Assembly (NCBI GenBank): GCA_963721435.1
Contig: CAVRJC010000004.1
Span: 313,476 to 377,475, forward strand
Direction of reading: 5' to 3'
DNA: 64,000 nucleotides
Source of the DNA: CAVRJC01 sp963721435
GTDB lineage: Bacteria; Actinomycetota; Acidimicrobiia; IMCC26256; DASPTH01
Of this stretch, positions 52,157 to 61,575 are shown piece after piece. The notes beneath the pieces are model-generated. The model did no database searches. It was not told where the DNA came from and saw only the letters and a list, made by a program, of their open reading frames with translations. The translations under genes were made by a program, and so were the position numbers. Position 1 is the stretch's first letter. Each line of letters starts with the position of its first letter.

Positions 52157-53809
52157 ATGAGCACACACTCCGATCGAGTCCAGGAGCATGCCTACGCGAG
52201 GCGGTGGTGGATCCTCATCGTCCTCTGCTTCAGCCTGCTCGTGATCGTGCTCGACAACACGGTGCTCAACGTCGCGATCCCCACGATCGCGAAGGATCTG
52301 CACGCCGACAGCAGCCAGCTGCAGTGGATCGTCGACGGCTACACGCTCGTGTTCGCCGGGTTGCTGCTCACGTGCGGGAGCCTCGGCGACCGCTTCGGGC
52401 GACGCGGTGCGCTCCAACTCGGGCTGGTGATCTTCGGCGTCGGGTCGATCGCGTCGGCGTTCGCGAACTCGTCCGAGCAGCTCATCGCGACGCGCGCGTT
52501 CATGGGCATCGGCGGCGCGTTCATCATGCCGGCGACGTTGTCGATCATCACCAACGTGTTCCCGGGCCCCGAGCGGGGCAAGGCGATCGGCGTTCTGGGC
52601 CGGCACCGCAGGCCTCGCGGGTGTGCTCGGCCCGGTGACCGCGGGCTTCCTGCTCCAGCACTTCTACTGGGGCTCGATCTTCCTCATCAACGTGCCGATC
52701 GTGATCGTCGGGTTGCTGGCGGGCTTCTTCCTGATCCCCACGTCGAAGGACCCGAGCGCGCCGAAGCTCGATCCCGGTCGGCGCGTTGCTCTCGATCTTC
52801 GGGCTGTCGTCGCTGCTCTACGGCATCATCGAGGCGCCGGTCGACGGTTGGGGCGACAGCACGATCGTCTCGGCGTTCGTCGTCGGCGCGCTCCTGATGC
52901 TGGTCTTCTTCGTGTGGGAGAGCCGCATCGACCACCCGATGCTCGACGTGCACTTCTTCAAGAACCCGCGGTTCACCGCGGCGAGCAACGGCGTGATGCT
53001 CGTGTTCTTCGCGATGTTCGGCGCGATCTTCATCATCACGCAGTACTTCCAGTTCGTGCTCGGGTACACGCCGTTGGAGACCGGCGTGCGGTTCCTGCCG
53101 TGGGCCGCGTTCATGATGATCGTGTCGCCGTTGAGCGCGCGTCTCGTGCACCGCGTCGGCACGAAGCTCGTGGTCGGGTCCGGGTTGATGTGCGTCGGCG
53201 GTCGCGCTCGTGCTGCTCTCGCAGCTCGACGCGTCGAGCCCGTACTTCCCCGACGTGATGTGGCGCATGATGCTGATGGCCGGCGGCATGGGGCTCACCA
53301 TGGCGCCGGCGACGGAGTCGATCATGGGCGCGCTCCCGCGCGCGAAGGCAGGGGTCGGCTCAGCGGTGAACGACACCACGCGTCAGGTCGGTGGCGCGCT
53401 CGGCGTCGCGGTCGTGGGCAGCGTGCTCGCCTCTGCCTACAGCAACCAGGTCGCCGAGTTCCTGCGAGGCAAGAACGTGCCCACGGGCGTCGCGCAGACG
53501 ATCGAGCACTCGCCGCTCGGCGTCGCGCTCACCGCGGGGAAGACCATTCCCGGTCTGGCCGAAGCGGCCACCAACGGCTTCATCGACGGCATGCACTCCG
53601 GGCTGCTCGTGGCCGCGGGCGCCGCGTTCCTCGGCTCGATCATCGCCCTCGTGTTCCTCCCCGCCCGCGCGCCGCGCGACTCCGAGGACGCCCAGCACGC
53701 CGAGCTCGACGAAGCCCGAGTGCGCGCCGGGGCCGCCGCCAACGGTGCAGCCAACGGCGCGCCAGCCGTGCCCGAGCCCGTGATGCCCGAGTCCGTGATG
53801 GAGGGCTGA
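52157..53809 (+). CDS. EmrB/QacA (DHA2) MFS exporter, three frameshifts
   Basis: The protein would be about 550 residues with 14 TM helices: ILIVLCFSLLVIVLDNTVLNVAIPTIA in TM1, GSLGDRFGRRGAL as motif A, and the DHA2 motif C-like GPVTAGFLLQHFYWGSIFLINVPI. The frame breaks near 52600 (CG missing), 52780 (extra G) and 53200 (extra G), each fixable by 1-2 bases. DHA2 carriers export drugs or lipophilic ions using protons. A TetR gene follows at once. Confidence 0.83.
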
Positions 53810-53811
53810 CG

Positions 53812-54405
53812 GTGGCGGCCGCGGCCGGAGTGGAAGCGCGCCGCCCGGGTCGGCCGCGCAGCGTCGAGGCCGACGAAGCGATCCTCGCGGCCGCGTTCGC
53901 GGTGTTCGCGGAGTGCGGCTTCGACGGCATGACCGTCGAGGGCGTCGCGGCACGCGCCGGTGTCGGCAAGGGCACGATCTACCGGCGCTACCCCGGCAAG
54001 CTCGACCTGATCATCGCCGCGTCGCAGTACTTCGGGCAGGAGCGCGAGCCCGCCGTCGACACCGGCACCATCGAGGGCGACCTCCGGGCGTTGATCGACC
54101 GCCTCATCCGCGTCTTCACGAACTCCCCGGTCGGCACCGCGATGCCCATGCTGATCGCCGAGCGGCGCCGCATCCCCGAGCTCGCGGCCGCGCACGACGA
54201 GATCACCGCGACGAAGCGCGAGCGCAACCGCGCGGTGATCCGCCGCGCCATCGAACGCGGCGAGCTGCGCGCCGACGCCGACCCCGAGCTCGTGATCGAC
54301 ATGTACGTGAGCCCGGTGATGTACCGGTTCCTCGTGACCGACCTCCCGCTCGACGCCAAGTTCGCGTCGAACGTCGTCAAGACCGTCGTGAAGGCGTTCC
54401 GCTAA
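53812..54405 (+). CDS. TetR-family regulator of the MFS gene
   Basis: The 197-residue protein has an N-terminal HTH: AILAAAFAVFAECGFDGMTVEGVAARAGVGKGTIYRRYPGKLDLIIAA. The C-terminal part (RALIDRLIRVFTNSP, RIPELAAAHDEITATKRERNRAVIRRAIERGELRADADPELVIDMY) matches the TetR_C family AcrR/drug-efflux regulators. GTG 53812 begins 3 bp after the MFS stop. Such pairs usually encode a carrier and the repressor sensing its substrate. It ends at palindrome copy 3. Confidence 0.92.
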   Translation: MAAAAGVEARRPGRPRSVEADEAILAAAFAVFAECGFDGMTVEGVAARAGVGKGTIYRRYPGKLDLIIAASQYFGQEREPAVDTGTIEGDLRALIDRLIRVFTNSPVGTAMPMLIAERRRIPELAAAHDEITATKRERNRAVIRRAIERGELRADADPELVIDMYVSPVMYRFLVTDLPLDAKFASNVVKTVVKAFR

Positions 54406-54417
54406 ACCGAGAGAACC

Positions 54418-54466
54418 GTTTTGGCGTCGCTACACCCCCTATAGGGGGCTTGAGCGACGCCAAAAC
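54418..54466. repeat. Convergent-junction palindrome, copy 3
   Basis: Arms GTTTTGGCGTCGCT (54418-54431) and AGCGACGCCAAAAC (54453-54466) are perfect 14-bp complements. Relative to copies 1 and 2 the 13th base is C instead of G, and the opposing arm has the matching G for C. An inner CCCCCTATAGGGGG (54435-54448) is a second perfect palindrome. It lies between the convergent TetR and Kgd genes. Confidence 0.9.
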
Positions 54467-54473
54467 ATGACGA

Positions 54474-57400
54474 TCAGGCGAAGGCGACAGCAAGCAAGTC
54501 GTGCTGCTCGCGGTCGTGGACCTTCACGCTGCCGGACGCGGGGCTCGCGCTCGCGGCACGCGCGACCACCCGCACGGTGCGATCGCCGGCGATGGCGCGG
54601 AGGCGCTCGGCGACGAAGGTCCACGCGCCCATGTTCGACGGCTCCTCCTGCAACCACATCGCCTCGCGCGCCGACGGGTAGCGCGCGAGCGCGGACGACA
54701 GCTCGGGTTCCGGCCACGGGTAGAGCTGCTCGACGCGCACGATCGCGACCGGCGCCCCAGCCGCGTCGCGCGCGTCGATGAGCTCGTGGCCGATCTTGCC
54801 GGTGCAGAGCACGACCCGCGTGACTGCGTCGGGGTCGAGCGCGTCACTCGGGTCGTCGAGCACCACGTGGAACGTGTCGTCGGTGAAGGCGACGACGGGG
54901 GAGTGGGTCTGTGACATACGCAGGTAGCGCTTCGGCGTGAAGCACACCAGCGGCACGCGTTCGCTCGCGACCGCCTGGCGGCGCAGCGCGTGGAAGTACT
55001 GCGCCGATGTCGACGGGTACACGACTCGCAGATTGTCCTCGGCGCACAACGTGAGGTAGCGCTCGATCCGCGCGCTCGAGTGCTCGGGGCCCTGGCCCTC
55101 GAACCCGTGGGGCAGCAGCAACGACAGGCTGCTGCGCTGGCCCCACTTGTCGGCCGCGGCGACGACGAACTGGTCGATCACGATCTGCGCGCCGTTGGCG
55201 AAATCGCCGAACTGCGCCTCCCAGCACACCAGCGCGTCGGACGCGACCGAGTAGCCGTACTCGAAGCCGAGCGCGGCGTACTCCGACAGCACGGTGTCGT
55301 AGAGCAGGAACGGCGCTTGACCGTCGGCGATGTGCGCGAGGGGCACGTACTCGTGCTCACTGTCCTGGCCGACGAGCACGCCGTGGCGTTGGCTGAACGT
55401 GCCCCGCCGGGTGTCCTGACCCGCGAGGCGGACTGGTACCCCCTCGACGACGAGCGAGCCGAACGCGAGCGCTTCGCCGAGGGCCCAGTCGATCGCGTCG
55501 CCGTCGAACATCGTGCGGCGCGCCAGGAGCTGGCGCTCGAGCTTCGGGTGGATTTCGACGTCGTCGGGCCAGGTGGTGAGCCCCGTGATCACCTGTTCGA
55601 GCACCGCGCGCGGCACCGCGGTCGCGGCGACGATCGACGGCACGACCGCGCGCGTCCCGTCGTCGCCCAGATCGAGGTCGGAGCTCGGGTCGTCCGGGCG
55701 CGTCCCTGCGTGGGTGGCCGCGAAGGCGTGGTCGAGGCGGGCGCGGAAGTCGGCTTCGAGCGCGGCTTCGTCGTCGGGCGTGATGTCGCCGCGCTGCACG
55801 AGCTGCTGCCGGTAGATCGTGCCGACCGACGGGTGCTCCTGGATGAGGCGGTACATCGTGGGCTGCGTGAACGCGGGCTCGTCGGCTTCGTTGTGCCCGA
55901 ACCGCCGGTAGCAGAACAGGTCGACGACGACGTCCTTGGCGAACGCCTGCCGGAACTCGAACGCGAGCCGGATCACGCGCACCGCGGCCTCGGGGTCGTC
56001 GCCGTTCACGTGGAAGATCGGTGCCTGCACGATCTTGGCGACGTCGGTGGGGTAGACGCTCGACCGCCCGAGCTCGGGCGCGGTCGTGAACCCGAGCTGG
56101 TTGTTGACGACGATGTGCACGGTGCCACCGACCTCGTAGCCCGGCACCTCCGACAGGTTGAACGTCTCGGCCACCACACCCTGGCCGGCGAACGCGGCAT
56201 CGCCGTGCACGAGCACCGGGAGCACCGCGACGCGCGCGTCGTCGTGCAGCGCGTCGCCCTCGGCGCGCGCCATGCCTTCGACCACGGGGTCGACGGCCTC
56301 GAGGTGACTCGGGTTCGCCGCGAGCGTGAGCGCGACATCGCGGCCGCCGGGCGCGTCGTGCTTCCCGCGCGCGCCGAGGTGGTACTTCACGTCGCCCGAG
56401 CCCTCGATGCTCGACGGGTCGAGCTCACCCTCGAACTCGCGGAAGATCTGCTCGTACGACTTGCCGATCACGTTGGCGAGCACGTTGAGCCGCCCGCGGT
56501 GCGCCATGCCGAGCACCACGCGGCTCATGCCCGCGTCGGCCGCCTCGGTGCAGATGGCGTCGAGCATCGGGACGAGTGTCTCCGCGCCTTCGAGGCTGAA
56601 GCGCTTCTGCCCGAGGTACTTCGTGTGCAGGAAGCGCTCGAACGCCTCGGCCGCGTTGAGCCGCTCGAGGATGCGCCGCTTCTCCTCCGGAGTGGCCGGC
56701 GGGTGCGAGGACTCGACCCGCTCCTGGATCCACTCCTTCTGGTCGGGCTCCTGGATGTGCATGTACTCGACGCCGACCGTGCGCGCGTACGCGTCGCGCA
56801 GCACACCGAGGATGTCGCGCAGCGGCATCGTGGCGCGGAGCAGACGACCGGCGCCGAGGTTGCCGATGGGGAACTCACGGTCGAGGTCCCAGATCGACAG
56901 GTCGTGGTGCGTGATGTCGAGCTCCTCGTGCGTCGTCGGGGCGCGACGTCCGAGCGGATCGAGGTTGGCGATGAGATGCCCGCGCACGCGGTACATGTTC
57001 ACCAGCGAGTGGACCTGTACGACCTTCTCGCTCAGCGAGGCCGGATCCGCGAACGCGCCGCGGTCGGTGATCCACCGCGCGGGCTCGTACGGCACCGCGA
57101 GGCTCGCGAACACGTCGTCGTAGAAGCCGTCGTCGCCGAGGAGCAGGCCGTGGATGCGGCGGAGGAACTCGCCGCTCTCCGCGCCGGTGATGATGCGATG
57201 GTCGTAGGTGTTGGTGAGTGTGGTGACCTTGCTCACGCCGACCTGGGCGAGCGTGTGCGGATCGGCGCCCTCGAACTCGGCGGGATAGCCGATGCTCCCC
57301 ACGCCGAGGATGAAGCCCTGGCCGGGCAGGAGCCGCGGCACCGAGTGCACGGTCCCGATCATCCCCGGGTTCGTGATCGTGCACGTGGTGCCCGAGAAGT

Positions 57401-58058
57401 CGTCGGGCGACACCTTGCCCGACCGCACCTTCTCGATGAGCGCTTCGTACGCGCGCCAGAACGCGGCGAAGTCCATGGTGTCGGCGCGCTTCACGCACGG
57501 CACGAGGAGCGAGTGGGAGCCGTCGCGTCGCTTCACGTCGACGGCCAACCCGAGGTTCACCTGCGTGTGGCGCACGACCGTGGGCTTGCCGTCGACCGAT
57601 TCGTAGGTCGCGTTCAGGTTGGGGAAGTCCGCAAGCGCGCGCACCACCGCGAACACGATGAGATGCGTGAAGCTGACCTTGCCGGTGCGCGTGCGCTCGA
57701 GCTGGTTGTTCAGGATCTGGCGGTTGACCTCGAGCAATTTCGCGGGAACCGCCCGCACCGAGGTGGCGGTGGGGACGGTGAGGCTGGCCTCCATGTTCTC
57801 GACCGTGCGCGCGGCGCCGCCCCGCAACGGCTCGGGCTCGTCGCCCTCGAGCACCATCGGCCCGGGTGCCGGCTTCGGCGGTGGCGTTGCGACGACCTGG
57901 GCCACCGGTTGTTCGGCACCGTTGCCGTCGGTCGATGACGGCTGCCCGGAGAAATAGGCGCGCCAGTGCGCGTCGACCGAAGCCGGGTTCTCGAGGTAGC
58001 GCTGGTACAGCTCTTCGACCAGCCCCGAGTTGGGTCCGAGCTCGTCGAAGCGGGTCAC
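54474..58058 (-). CDS. kgd: Multifunctional 2-oxoglutarate dehydrogenase E2-E1 fusion (Kgd/OdhA)
   Basis: I start at GTG 58058 (VTRFDELGPNSGLVEELYQRYL), which gives 1194 residues. Order: an E1-N tail motif; a Pro/Ala linker; an E2 succinyltransferase catalytic domain at about residues 120-345 with TNTYDHRIITGAESGEFLRR; then the ThDP E1o domain with GMAHRGRLNVLANVIG, LAANPSHLEAVDPVVEG, FCYRRFGHNEADEPAFTQP and a C-terminal VRVEQLYPWP. There is no lipoyl domain. It converts 2-oxoglutarate to succinyl-CoA with separate partners or acts as a decarboxylase. Confidence 0.95.
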   Translation of the reverse strand: MTRFDELGPNSGLVEELYQRYLENPASVDAHWRAYFSGQPSSTDGNGAEQPVAQVVATPPPKPAPGPMVLEGDEPEPLRGGAARTVENMEASLTVPTATSVRAVPAKLLEVNRQILNNQLERTRTGKVSFTHLIVFAVVRALADFPNLNATYESVDGKPTVVRHTQVNLGLAVDVKRRDGSHSLLVPCVKRADTMDFAAFWRAYEALIEKVRSGKVSPDDFSGTTCTITNPGMIGTVHSVPRLLPGQGFILGVGSIGYPAEFEGADPHTLAQVGVSKVTTLTNTYDHRIITGAESGEFLRRIHGLLLGDDGFYDDVFASLAVPYEPARWITDRGAFADPASLSEKVVQVHSLVNMYRVRGHLIANLDPLGRRAPTTHEELDITHHDLSIWDLDREFPIGNLGAGRLLRATMPLRDILGVLRDAYARTVGVEYMHIQEPDQKEWIQERVESSHPPATPEEKRRILERLNAAEAFERFLHTKYLGQKRFSLEGAETLVPMLDAICTEAADAGMSRVVLGMAHRGRLNVLANVIGKSYEQIFREFEGELDPSSIEGSGDVKYHLGARGKHDAPGGRDVALTLAANPSHLEAVDPVVEGMARAEGDALHDDARVAVLPVLVHGDAAFAGQGVVAETFNLSEVPGYEVGGTVHIVVNNQLGFTTAPELGRSSVYPTDVAKIVQAPIFHVNGDDPEAAVRVIRLAFEFRQAFAKDVVVDLFCYRRFGHNEADEPAFTQPTMYRLIQEHPSVGTIYRQQLVQRGDITPDDEAALEADFRARLDHAFAATHAGTRPDDPSSDLDLGDDGTRAVVPSIVAATAVPRAVLEQVITGLTTWPDDVEIHPKLERQLLARRTMFDGDAIDWALGEALAFGSLVVEGVPVRLAGQDTRRGTFSQRHGVLVGQDSEHEYVPLAHIADGQAPFLLYDTVLSEYAALGFEYGYSVASDALVCWEAQFGDFANGAQIVIDQFVVAAADKWGQRSSLSLLLPHGFEGQGPEHSSARIERYLTLCAEDNLRVVYPSTSAQYFHALRRQAVASERVPLVCFTPKRYLRMSQTHSPVVAFTDDTFHVVLDDPSDALDPDAVTRVVLCTGKIGHELIDARDAAGAPVAIVRVEQLYPWPEPELSSALARYPSAREAMWLQEEPSNMGAWTFVAERLRAIAGDRTVRVVARAASASPASGSVKVHDREQHDLLAVAFA

Positions 58059-58119
58059 CGGACCATGCTCGCGTGCAGCGGCGATTGCGTACCTGAGCGC
58101 CGCGTCGCGGGCGAAACGC

Positions 58120-59508
58120 CTACCTGCGCAGCAGCTCCGCGACCTGGAACGCGAGGTCGAGCGACTGCCGGGCGTTGAGCCGAGGGTCGCACTCGGTCTC
58201 GTAGCGGCGCTCGAGATGGTCGCCGAGCACTTCGTGGGTCCCGCCGAGGCACTCGGTGACGTTCTCGCCGGTGAGCTCGATGTGCACCCCACCCGGCCAG
58301 ACGTCGTTGGCGTCACACGCGGCGAAGAAGCCGTGCAGCTCGCGCATCACGTCGGCGAAGTCGCGCGTCTTGTAGCCGCTCGCGTGCTGGTACGTGTTCC
58401 CGTGCATGGGATCGCAGATCCACACCACCGGCTGGCCTGAGAGCGACACCGCGCGCAACAGCGGCGGGAGCGCTTCCTCGACGCGGTCGGCTCCCATGCG
58501 GCTGATGAGGCAGAGCCGACCGGGCTGGCGGCCCGGGTTCAGGCGGTTGCAGAGCGCGACGGCCTCCTCGGGGGTGACCGAGGGCCCGAGCTTCACGCCG
58601 ACCGGGTTCTGGATGCCCGAGAGGAACTCGATGTGCGCGCCGTCGAGCTGACGCGTGCGCTCGCCCGCCCACACGAGGTGCGCGGAGCAGTCGTACCAGT
58701 CGTCGGTGAGCGAGTCCTGGCGCGTCAGTGCTTCCTCGTACCCGAGGATGAGCGCTTCGTGCGACGTGTAGAAGTCGACCTGGTGGAGCTGGAGCTCGGC
58801 GTCGAGGTCGATGCCGCACGCGGCCATGAAGCGGAGCGCGCGGTCGATCTCCGCGGCGAGCGCGTCGTAGCGACGCCCTTCCGGGCTCTCGTCGAGGTAC
58901 TCGAGGTTCCACGCGTGCACGCGTGACAGGTCGGCGAAGCCACCCTTGGCGAACGCGCGCAGCAGGTTCAAGGTGGATGCCGACTGGTGGTACGCGCGCA
59001 CGAGGCGTTGCGGGTCGGGCACGCGCGCGTCGGGATCGAACTCGAAGTCGTTCACCATGTCGCCGCGGAACGACGGGAGCTCGATGCCGTCACGCTGCTC
59101 GGTGGGCGCCGAGCGGGGCTTCGCGAATTGGCCCGCGATCCGCCCGATCTTCACCGTGGGGACGCCGCTCCCGTAGGTGAGGACCACCGCCATCTGCAGG
59201 ATGACCTTGAGCTTGTCGCGGATCGAGTTGGCCGAGAACGCGTCGAACGACTCCGCGCAGTCACCCGCTTGGAGCACGAAGCCGCGCCGATCGCTGACCG
59301 CGGCGAGAGTCTCGGTGAGGCTGCGCGCCTCGCCCGCGAACACCAGTGGCGGGACCGCGCGCAACTCGGCGAGGGCGGCGTCGAGCCGTGCCGCGTCGGG
59401 CCACTCGGGCTGCTGCGCGGCTGCGTGCTCGCGCCAGCTTCCCGGCGACCAGGTCTGGAGGCGGAAGAGCGCGCCGTCGCTCGGCTCGGCGGCTTCGGTG
59501 GTGCTCAC
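58120..59508 (-). CDS. aroG: Class II DAHP synthase
   Basis: The 462-residue protein starts at GTG 59508, overlapping the Bpa stop (GTGA). Class II (plant/mycobacterial) features are ESFDAFSANSIRDKLKVILQMAVVL, GQFAKPRSAPTEQRDG, MHGNTYQHASGYKTRDF and GGVHIELTGENVTECLGG; the metal-binding Cys is in LQAGDCAESF. It condenses PEP and erythrose-4-phosphate, the first step of aromatic amino acid synthesis. It has no obvious link to Bpa beyond the shared operon. Confidence 0.95.
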   Translation of the reverse strand: MSTTEAAEPSDGALFRLQTWSPGSWREHAAAQQPEWPDAARLDAALAELRAVPPLVFAGEARSLTETLAAVSDRRGFVLQAGDCAESFDAFSANSIRDKLKVILQMAVVLTYGSGVPTVKIGRIAGQFAKPRSAPTEQRDGIELPSFRGDMVNDFEFDPDARVPDPQRLVRAYHQSASTLNLLRAFAKGGFADLSRVHAWNLEYLDESPEGRRYDALAAEIDRALRFMAACGIDLDAELQLHQVDFYTSHEALILGYEEALTRQDSLTDDWYDCSAHLVWAGERTRQLDGAHIEFLSGIQNPVGVKLGPSVTPEEAVALCNRLNPGRQPGRLCLISRMGADRVEEALPPLLRAVSLSGQPVVWICDPMHGNTYQHASGYKTRDFADVMRELHGFFAACDANDVWPGGVHIELTGENVTECLGGTHEVLGDHLERRYETECDPRLNARQSLDLAFQVAELLRR

Positions 59509-60056
59509 AGGTACCCGCTCGGCCCGCCCTGCTGGGGCATGCCCATCGCGCCGGGCTCGAGCGCGCGGCGACGCCGCATCTCTTCGATCTGGCCCTGCGC
59601 CATCGCCTGCTGCGTGAACAGCGTGGCCTGGATTCCGTGGAACAGGCCTTCGAGCCAGCCGACGAGCTGCGCCTGCGCGATCCGCAGCTCCGAGTCGGTG
59701 GGCTCGTCGCTCGTGAACGGGAACACGACTTCGCTGAGCTCCTGGCGGAGGTCGGGGGAGAGGACGCCTTCGAGCTCGTGGAGCGACTTCTCGTGGATCT
59801 CCCTGAGCATGCGCCGACCGGCGTCGTCGAGCGGGGCGCGGCGCACTTCGTCGAGCATCGTGCGCACCATGGTGGCGATCCGGATGAGCTTGGTGGGGCT
59901 GGTGATCTGCTCGCCGGTTTCCTCTGCACCGGCGGCCTCGCCGTCGAGCACGGCGTCGATCAGCTCGGCCTGCGCACGCTCGCGCCCGTCGTCGGCGCCA
60001 TCTGCTCGATCGGCTGCTCGATCGGCACTCGGGGGGCTGTTGACACCATCCTGCAT
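59505..60056 (-). CDS. bpa: Bacterial proteasome activator (Bpa/PafE-like, DUF2587)
   Basis: The 183-residue helical protein has a disordered acidic start and the DUF2587 core (SPTKLIRIATMVRTMLDEVRRAPLD, LRIAQAQLVGWLEGLFHGIQATLFTQQ). It ends in GGPSGYL, matching the GxYL tail that docks on the 20S proteasome alpha ring in mycobacteria. It opens the proteasome gate for ATP-independent degradation of unfolded proteins. ATG 60056 has TATCCT 7 nt upstream. This implies a 20S proteasome in the genome. Confidence 0.92.
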   Translation of the reverse strand: MQDGVNSPPSADRAADRADGADDGRERAQAELIDAVLDGEAAGAEETGEQITSPTKLIRIATMVRTMLDEVRRAPLDDAGRRMLREIHEKSLHELEGVLSPDLRQELSEVVFPFTSDEPTDSELRIAQAQLVGWLEGLFHGIQATLFTQQAMAQGQIEEMRRRRALEPGAMGMPQQGGPSGYL

Positions 60057-60063
60057 GGCACCG

Positions 60064-60069
60064 AGGATA
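60064..60069 (-). promoter_or_regulatory. -10 box TATCCT for leaderless bpa mRNA
   Basis: On the minus strand TATCCT (60069-60064) is followed by 7 nt and ATG 60056. Confidence 0.5.
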
Positions 60070-60113
60070 CGGGTTCGTGCGCCCCTCGCGGGCACTGGAT
60101 ACGAAGGGGACAC

Positions 60114-60410
60114 ATGGCCGCCGACGGTACCTGGAAGATCGACCTGAAGACCCCGATGGGTGCACAAGCGGTCACGCTCGTGCTCGTCACCGACGGCGGC
60201 TCGCTGTCGGGCTCGTTGCAGAGCGCGATGGGCGGTGCCGACTTCACCGACGGCACCGTCGACGGCAACAAGCTGGCGTGGACGGTCAAGCTCACCCAGC
60301 CGATGCCCATCGAGGTCGATCTCACCGCCACCGTCGACGGCGACACCATCGCCGGCACCGCCAAGCTCGGATCGTTCGGCGACGCGACCTTCGAAGGCAC
60401 GCGCCAGTAG
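60114..60410 (+). CDS. Small beta-rich protein of unknown function
   Basis: The 98-residue protein starts at ATG 60114 after GAAGGGG and reads as repeating beta hairpins (GTWKIDLKTPMGAQAVTLVL, GSLSGSLQSAMGGADFTDGTVDGNKLAW, DLTATVDGDTIAGTAKLGSFGDATFEG). It resembles a lipocalin-like or repeat beta sheet, with many Asp-Gly turns. I do not recognise the family; it resembles small proteins beside dehydratases and oxidoreductases. There is no signal peptide. Confidence 0.7.
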   Translation: MAADGTWKIDLKTPMGAQAVTLVLVTDGGSLSGSLQSAMGGADFTDGTVDGNKLAWTVKLTQPMPIEVDLTATVDGDTIAGTAKLGSFGDATFEGTRQ

Positions 60411-60413
60411 CAA

Positions 60414-60846
60414 CGCTCAGCCAGTTGCAATTCAGGTCGACGAGGCCGATACCGGCCTGGGCGCCACGTTCGCGCCGCGTGCTTTCCACGCCGCGAGCGC
60501 GGGCACGCCGGACCCTGTGCTGCTCACCGTCGTGAACAACGCGAAGCCGACGCTCACCGGGCCCGGCCCCGTCGTCGACCTCGCGAAGGAGCTCGAGCTC
60601 ACCGCGGCGTCGACCTACGTCGCCAACGTCGGCGCCTACTCCGACAAGAACGCCCGCTCGGTGGCCGCCAGCATCATGGGAGTCGAGGCCCAGCACCTGG
60701 CGATCCTCACCGCCGTCGGTGCGCTCGTCGCCGCCGGCGCCCCCGAGCTGATCGCGCTGCCACCCGACGCCGCCAAGCTGTACCCGGTGCCCGACAGCTT
60801 CTCGAAGAAGGACGACGCCCGCACGACCACCGACAAGATCGGTTGA
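60414..60846 (+). pseudogene. 5'-truncated ferritin-like domain protein
   Basis: About 140 residues from the C-terminal half of a ferritin-like (DUF4439/YciE-like secreted) protein are readable: VVDLAKELELTAASTYVANVGAYSDKNARSVAASIMGVEAQHLAIL and ending PVPDSFSKKDDART. The first two helices and the export signal are missing. No ATG or GTG precedes VDEADTGLG in frame; the first in-frame GTG is near 60517. Adjacent to tRNA-Arg, whose 3' end faces it. Probably the remnant of a gene cut by a past rearrangement. Confidence 0.65.
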
Positions 60847-60875
60847 TGCCCGCAGGGCATCGGGCCTTCGGGAAG

Positions 60876-60947
60876 CGCCCTCGGGAGGATTCGAACCTCC
60901 GCACACGGCTCCGGAGGCCGATGCTCTATCCCCTGAGCTACGAGGGC
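60876..60947 (-). tRNA. tRNA-Arg (anticodon CCG)
   Basis: The 72-nt cloverleaf begins GCCCTCG and ends CGAGGGC plus discriminator G. The D arm is GCTC...GAGC, the anticodon loop CTCCGGA gives CCG (reads CGG), and the T arm is GGAGG-TTCGAAT-CCTCC. One anticodon-stem pair (the outermost) is a T-T mismatch. CCA is not encoded. Its 3' end faces the truncated ferritin-like gene. Confidence 0.93.
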
Positions 60948-61575
60948 GGGGGCTGCAGAATACTTGGTAGAAATCCTCGAAGCCGTTGCGACTTCGAGGT
61001 TGATTGACCTCCCAAAGACCCCGATTCCACAGGTCGGGACGTTCATGTCATGCCTGCGGTCCACGAAGGCCGCTCCGCTCGCGGTTGAACGCCGAGGTCT
61101 GGGGCGCTGTTCAAGTTCTACGCAGCGAGTTGGCTCGGGCGATGTCGGCGGTGGCGATGCAACGCGCGTCCGTTGACCATGAGCGCGTAGCCGAGGAGGT
61201 TGAGGTGTTGGCGGGCGTGGCCGATGCTGTGCGCGCGGCCGATCCAGAGGACTTGCCGTTCTTGTCGCGGTTGCGGTGGGTGCGGATGCGGGGGAGTTCG
61301 GTGTAGGCAAGGTCGCCGGTTTCGGTGAGTTCACCAATGCCGATGGCTCTGTATCAACGCGTGACCGTGCATGAGCACCGCGTGGTGTAGTCGCGTTTCA
61401 GGCCGCGCACCTCCGTCGGGGCGCCGTGAGAACAGACCACGTTGCGAAGAACGTCGCGCAGCCCTGCCGAAATGTGTCGTTTAGCATCTGGGCTCACCTG
61501 GTCGTCGAGTCGCGTAATCGGCTCTGGAGGTCGCGTGTCTTGCAGTTTCGATCTCGCTTCTCGGCGCGTGTCGGT
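60948..61575. other. Gene-poor stretch beside tRNA-Arg
   Basis: No convincing gene spans this interval. On the minus strand, at about 61150-61340, a fragment reads like protein in two frames (AIGIGELTETGDLAYTELPRI, then LWIGRAHSIGHARQHLNLLG). This suggests the decayed end of a mobile-element or other gene that I cannot name. The part after 61426 is an in-frame extension of the GNAT gene that shows no domain similarity. Confidence 0.4.

Noticed and set aside
54990..57938. A 982-codon open frame on the plus strand
   Set aside because: It is antisense to kgd, whose E2 and E1 motifs are unmistakable. Long antisense frames are expected at this GC content.
60948..61400. Intact transposase gene
   Set aside because: Protein-like fragments fall in different frames and no family motif, catalytic triad or inverted repeats can be seen.
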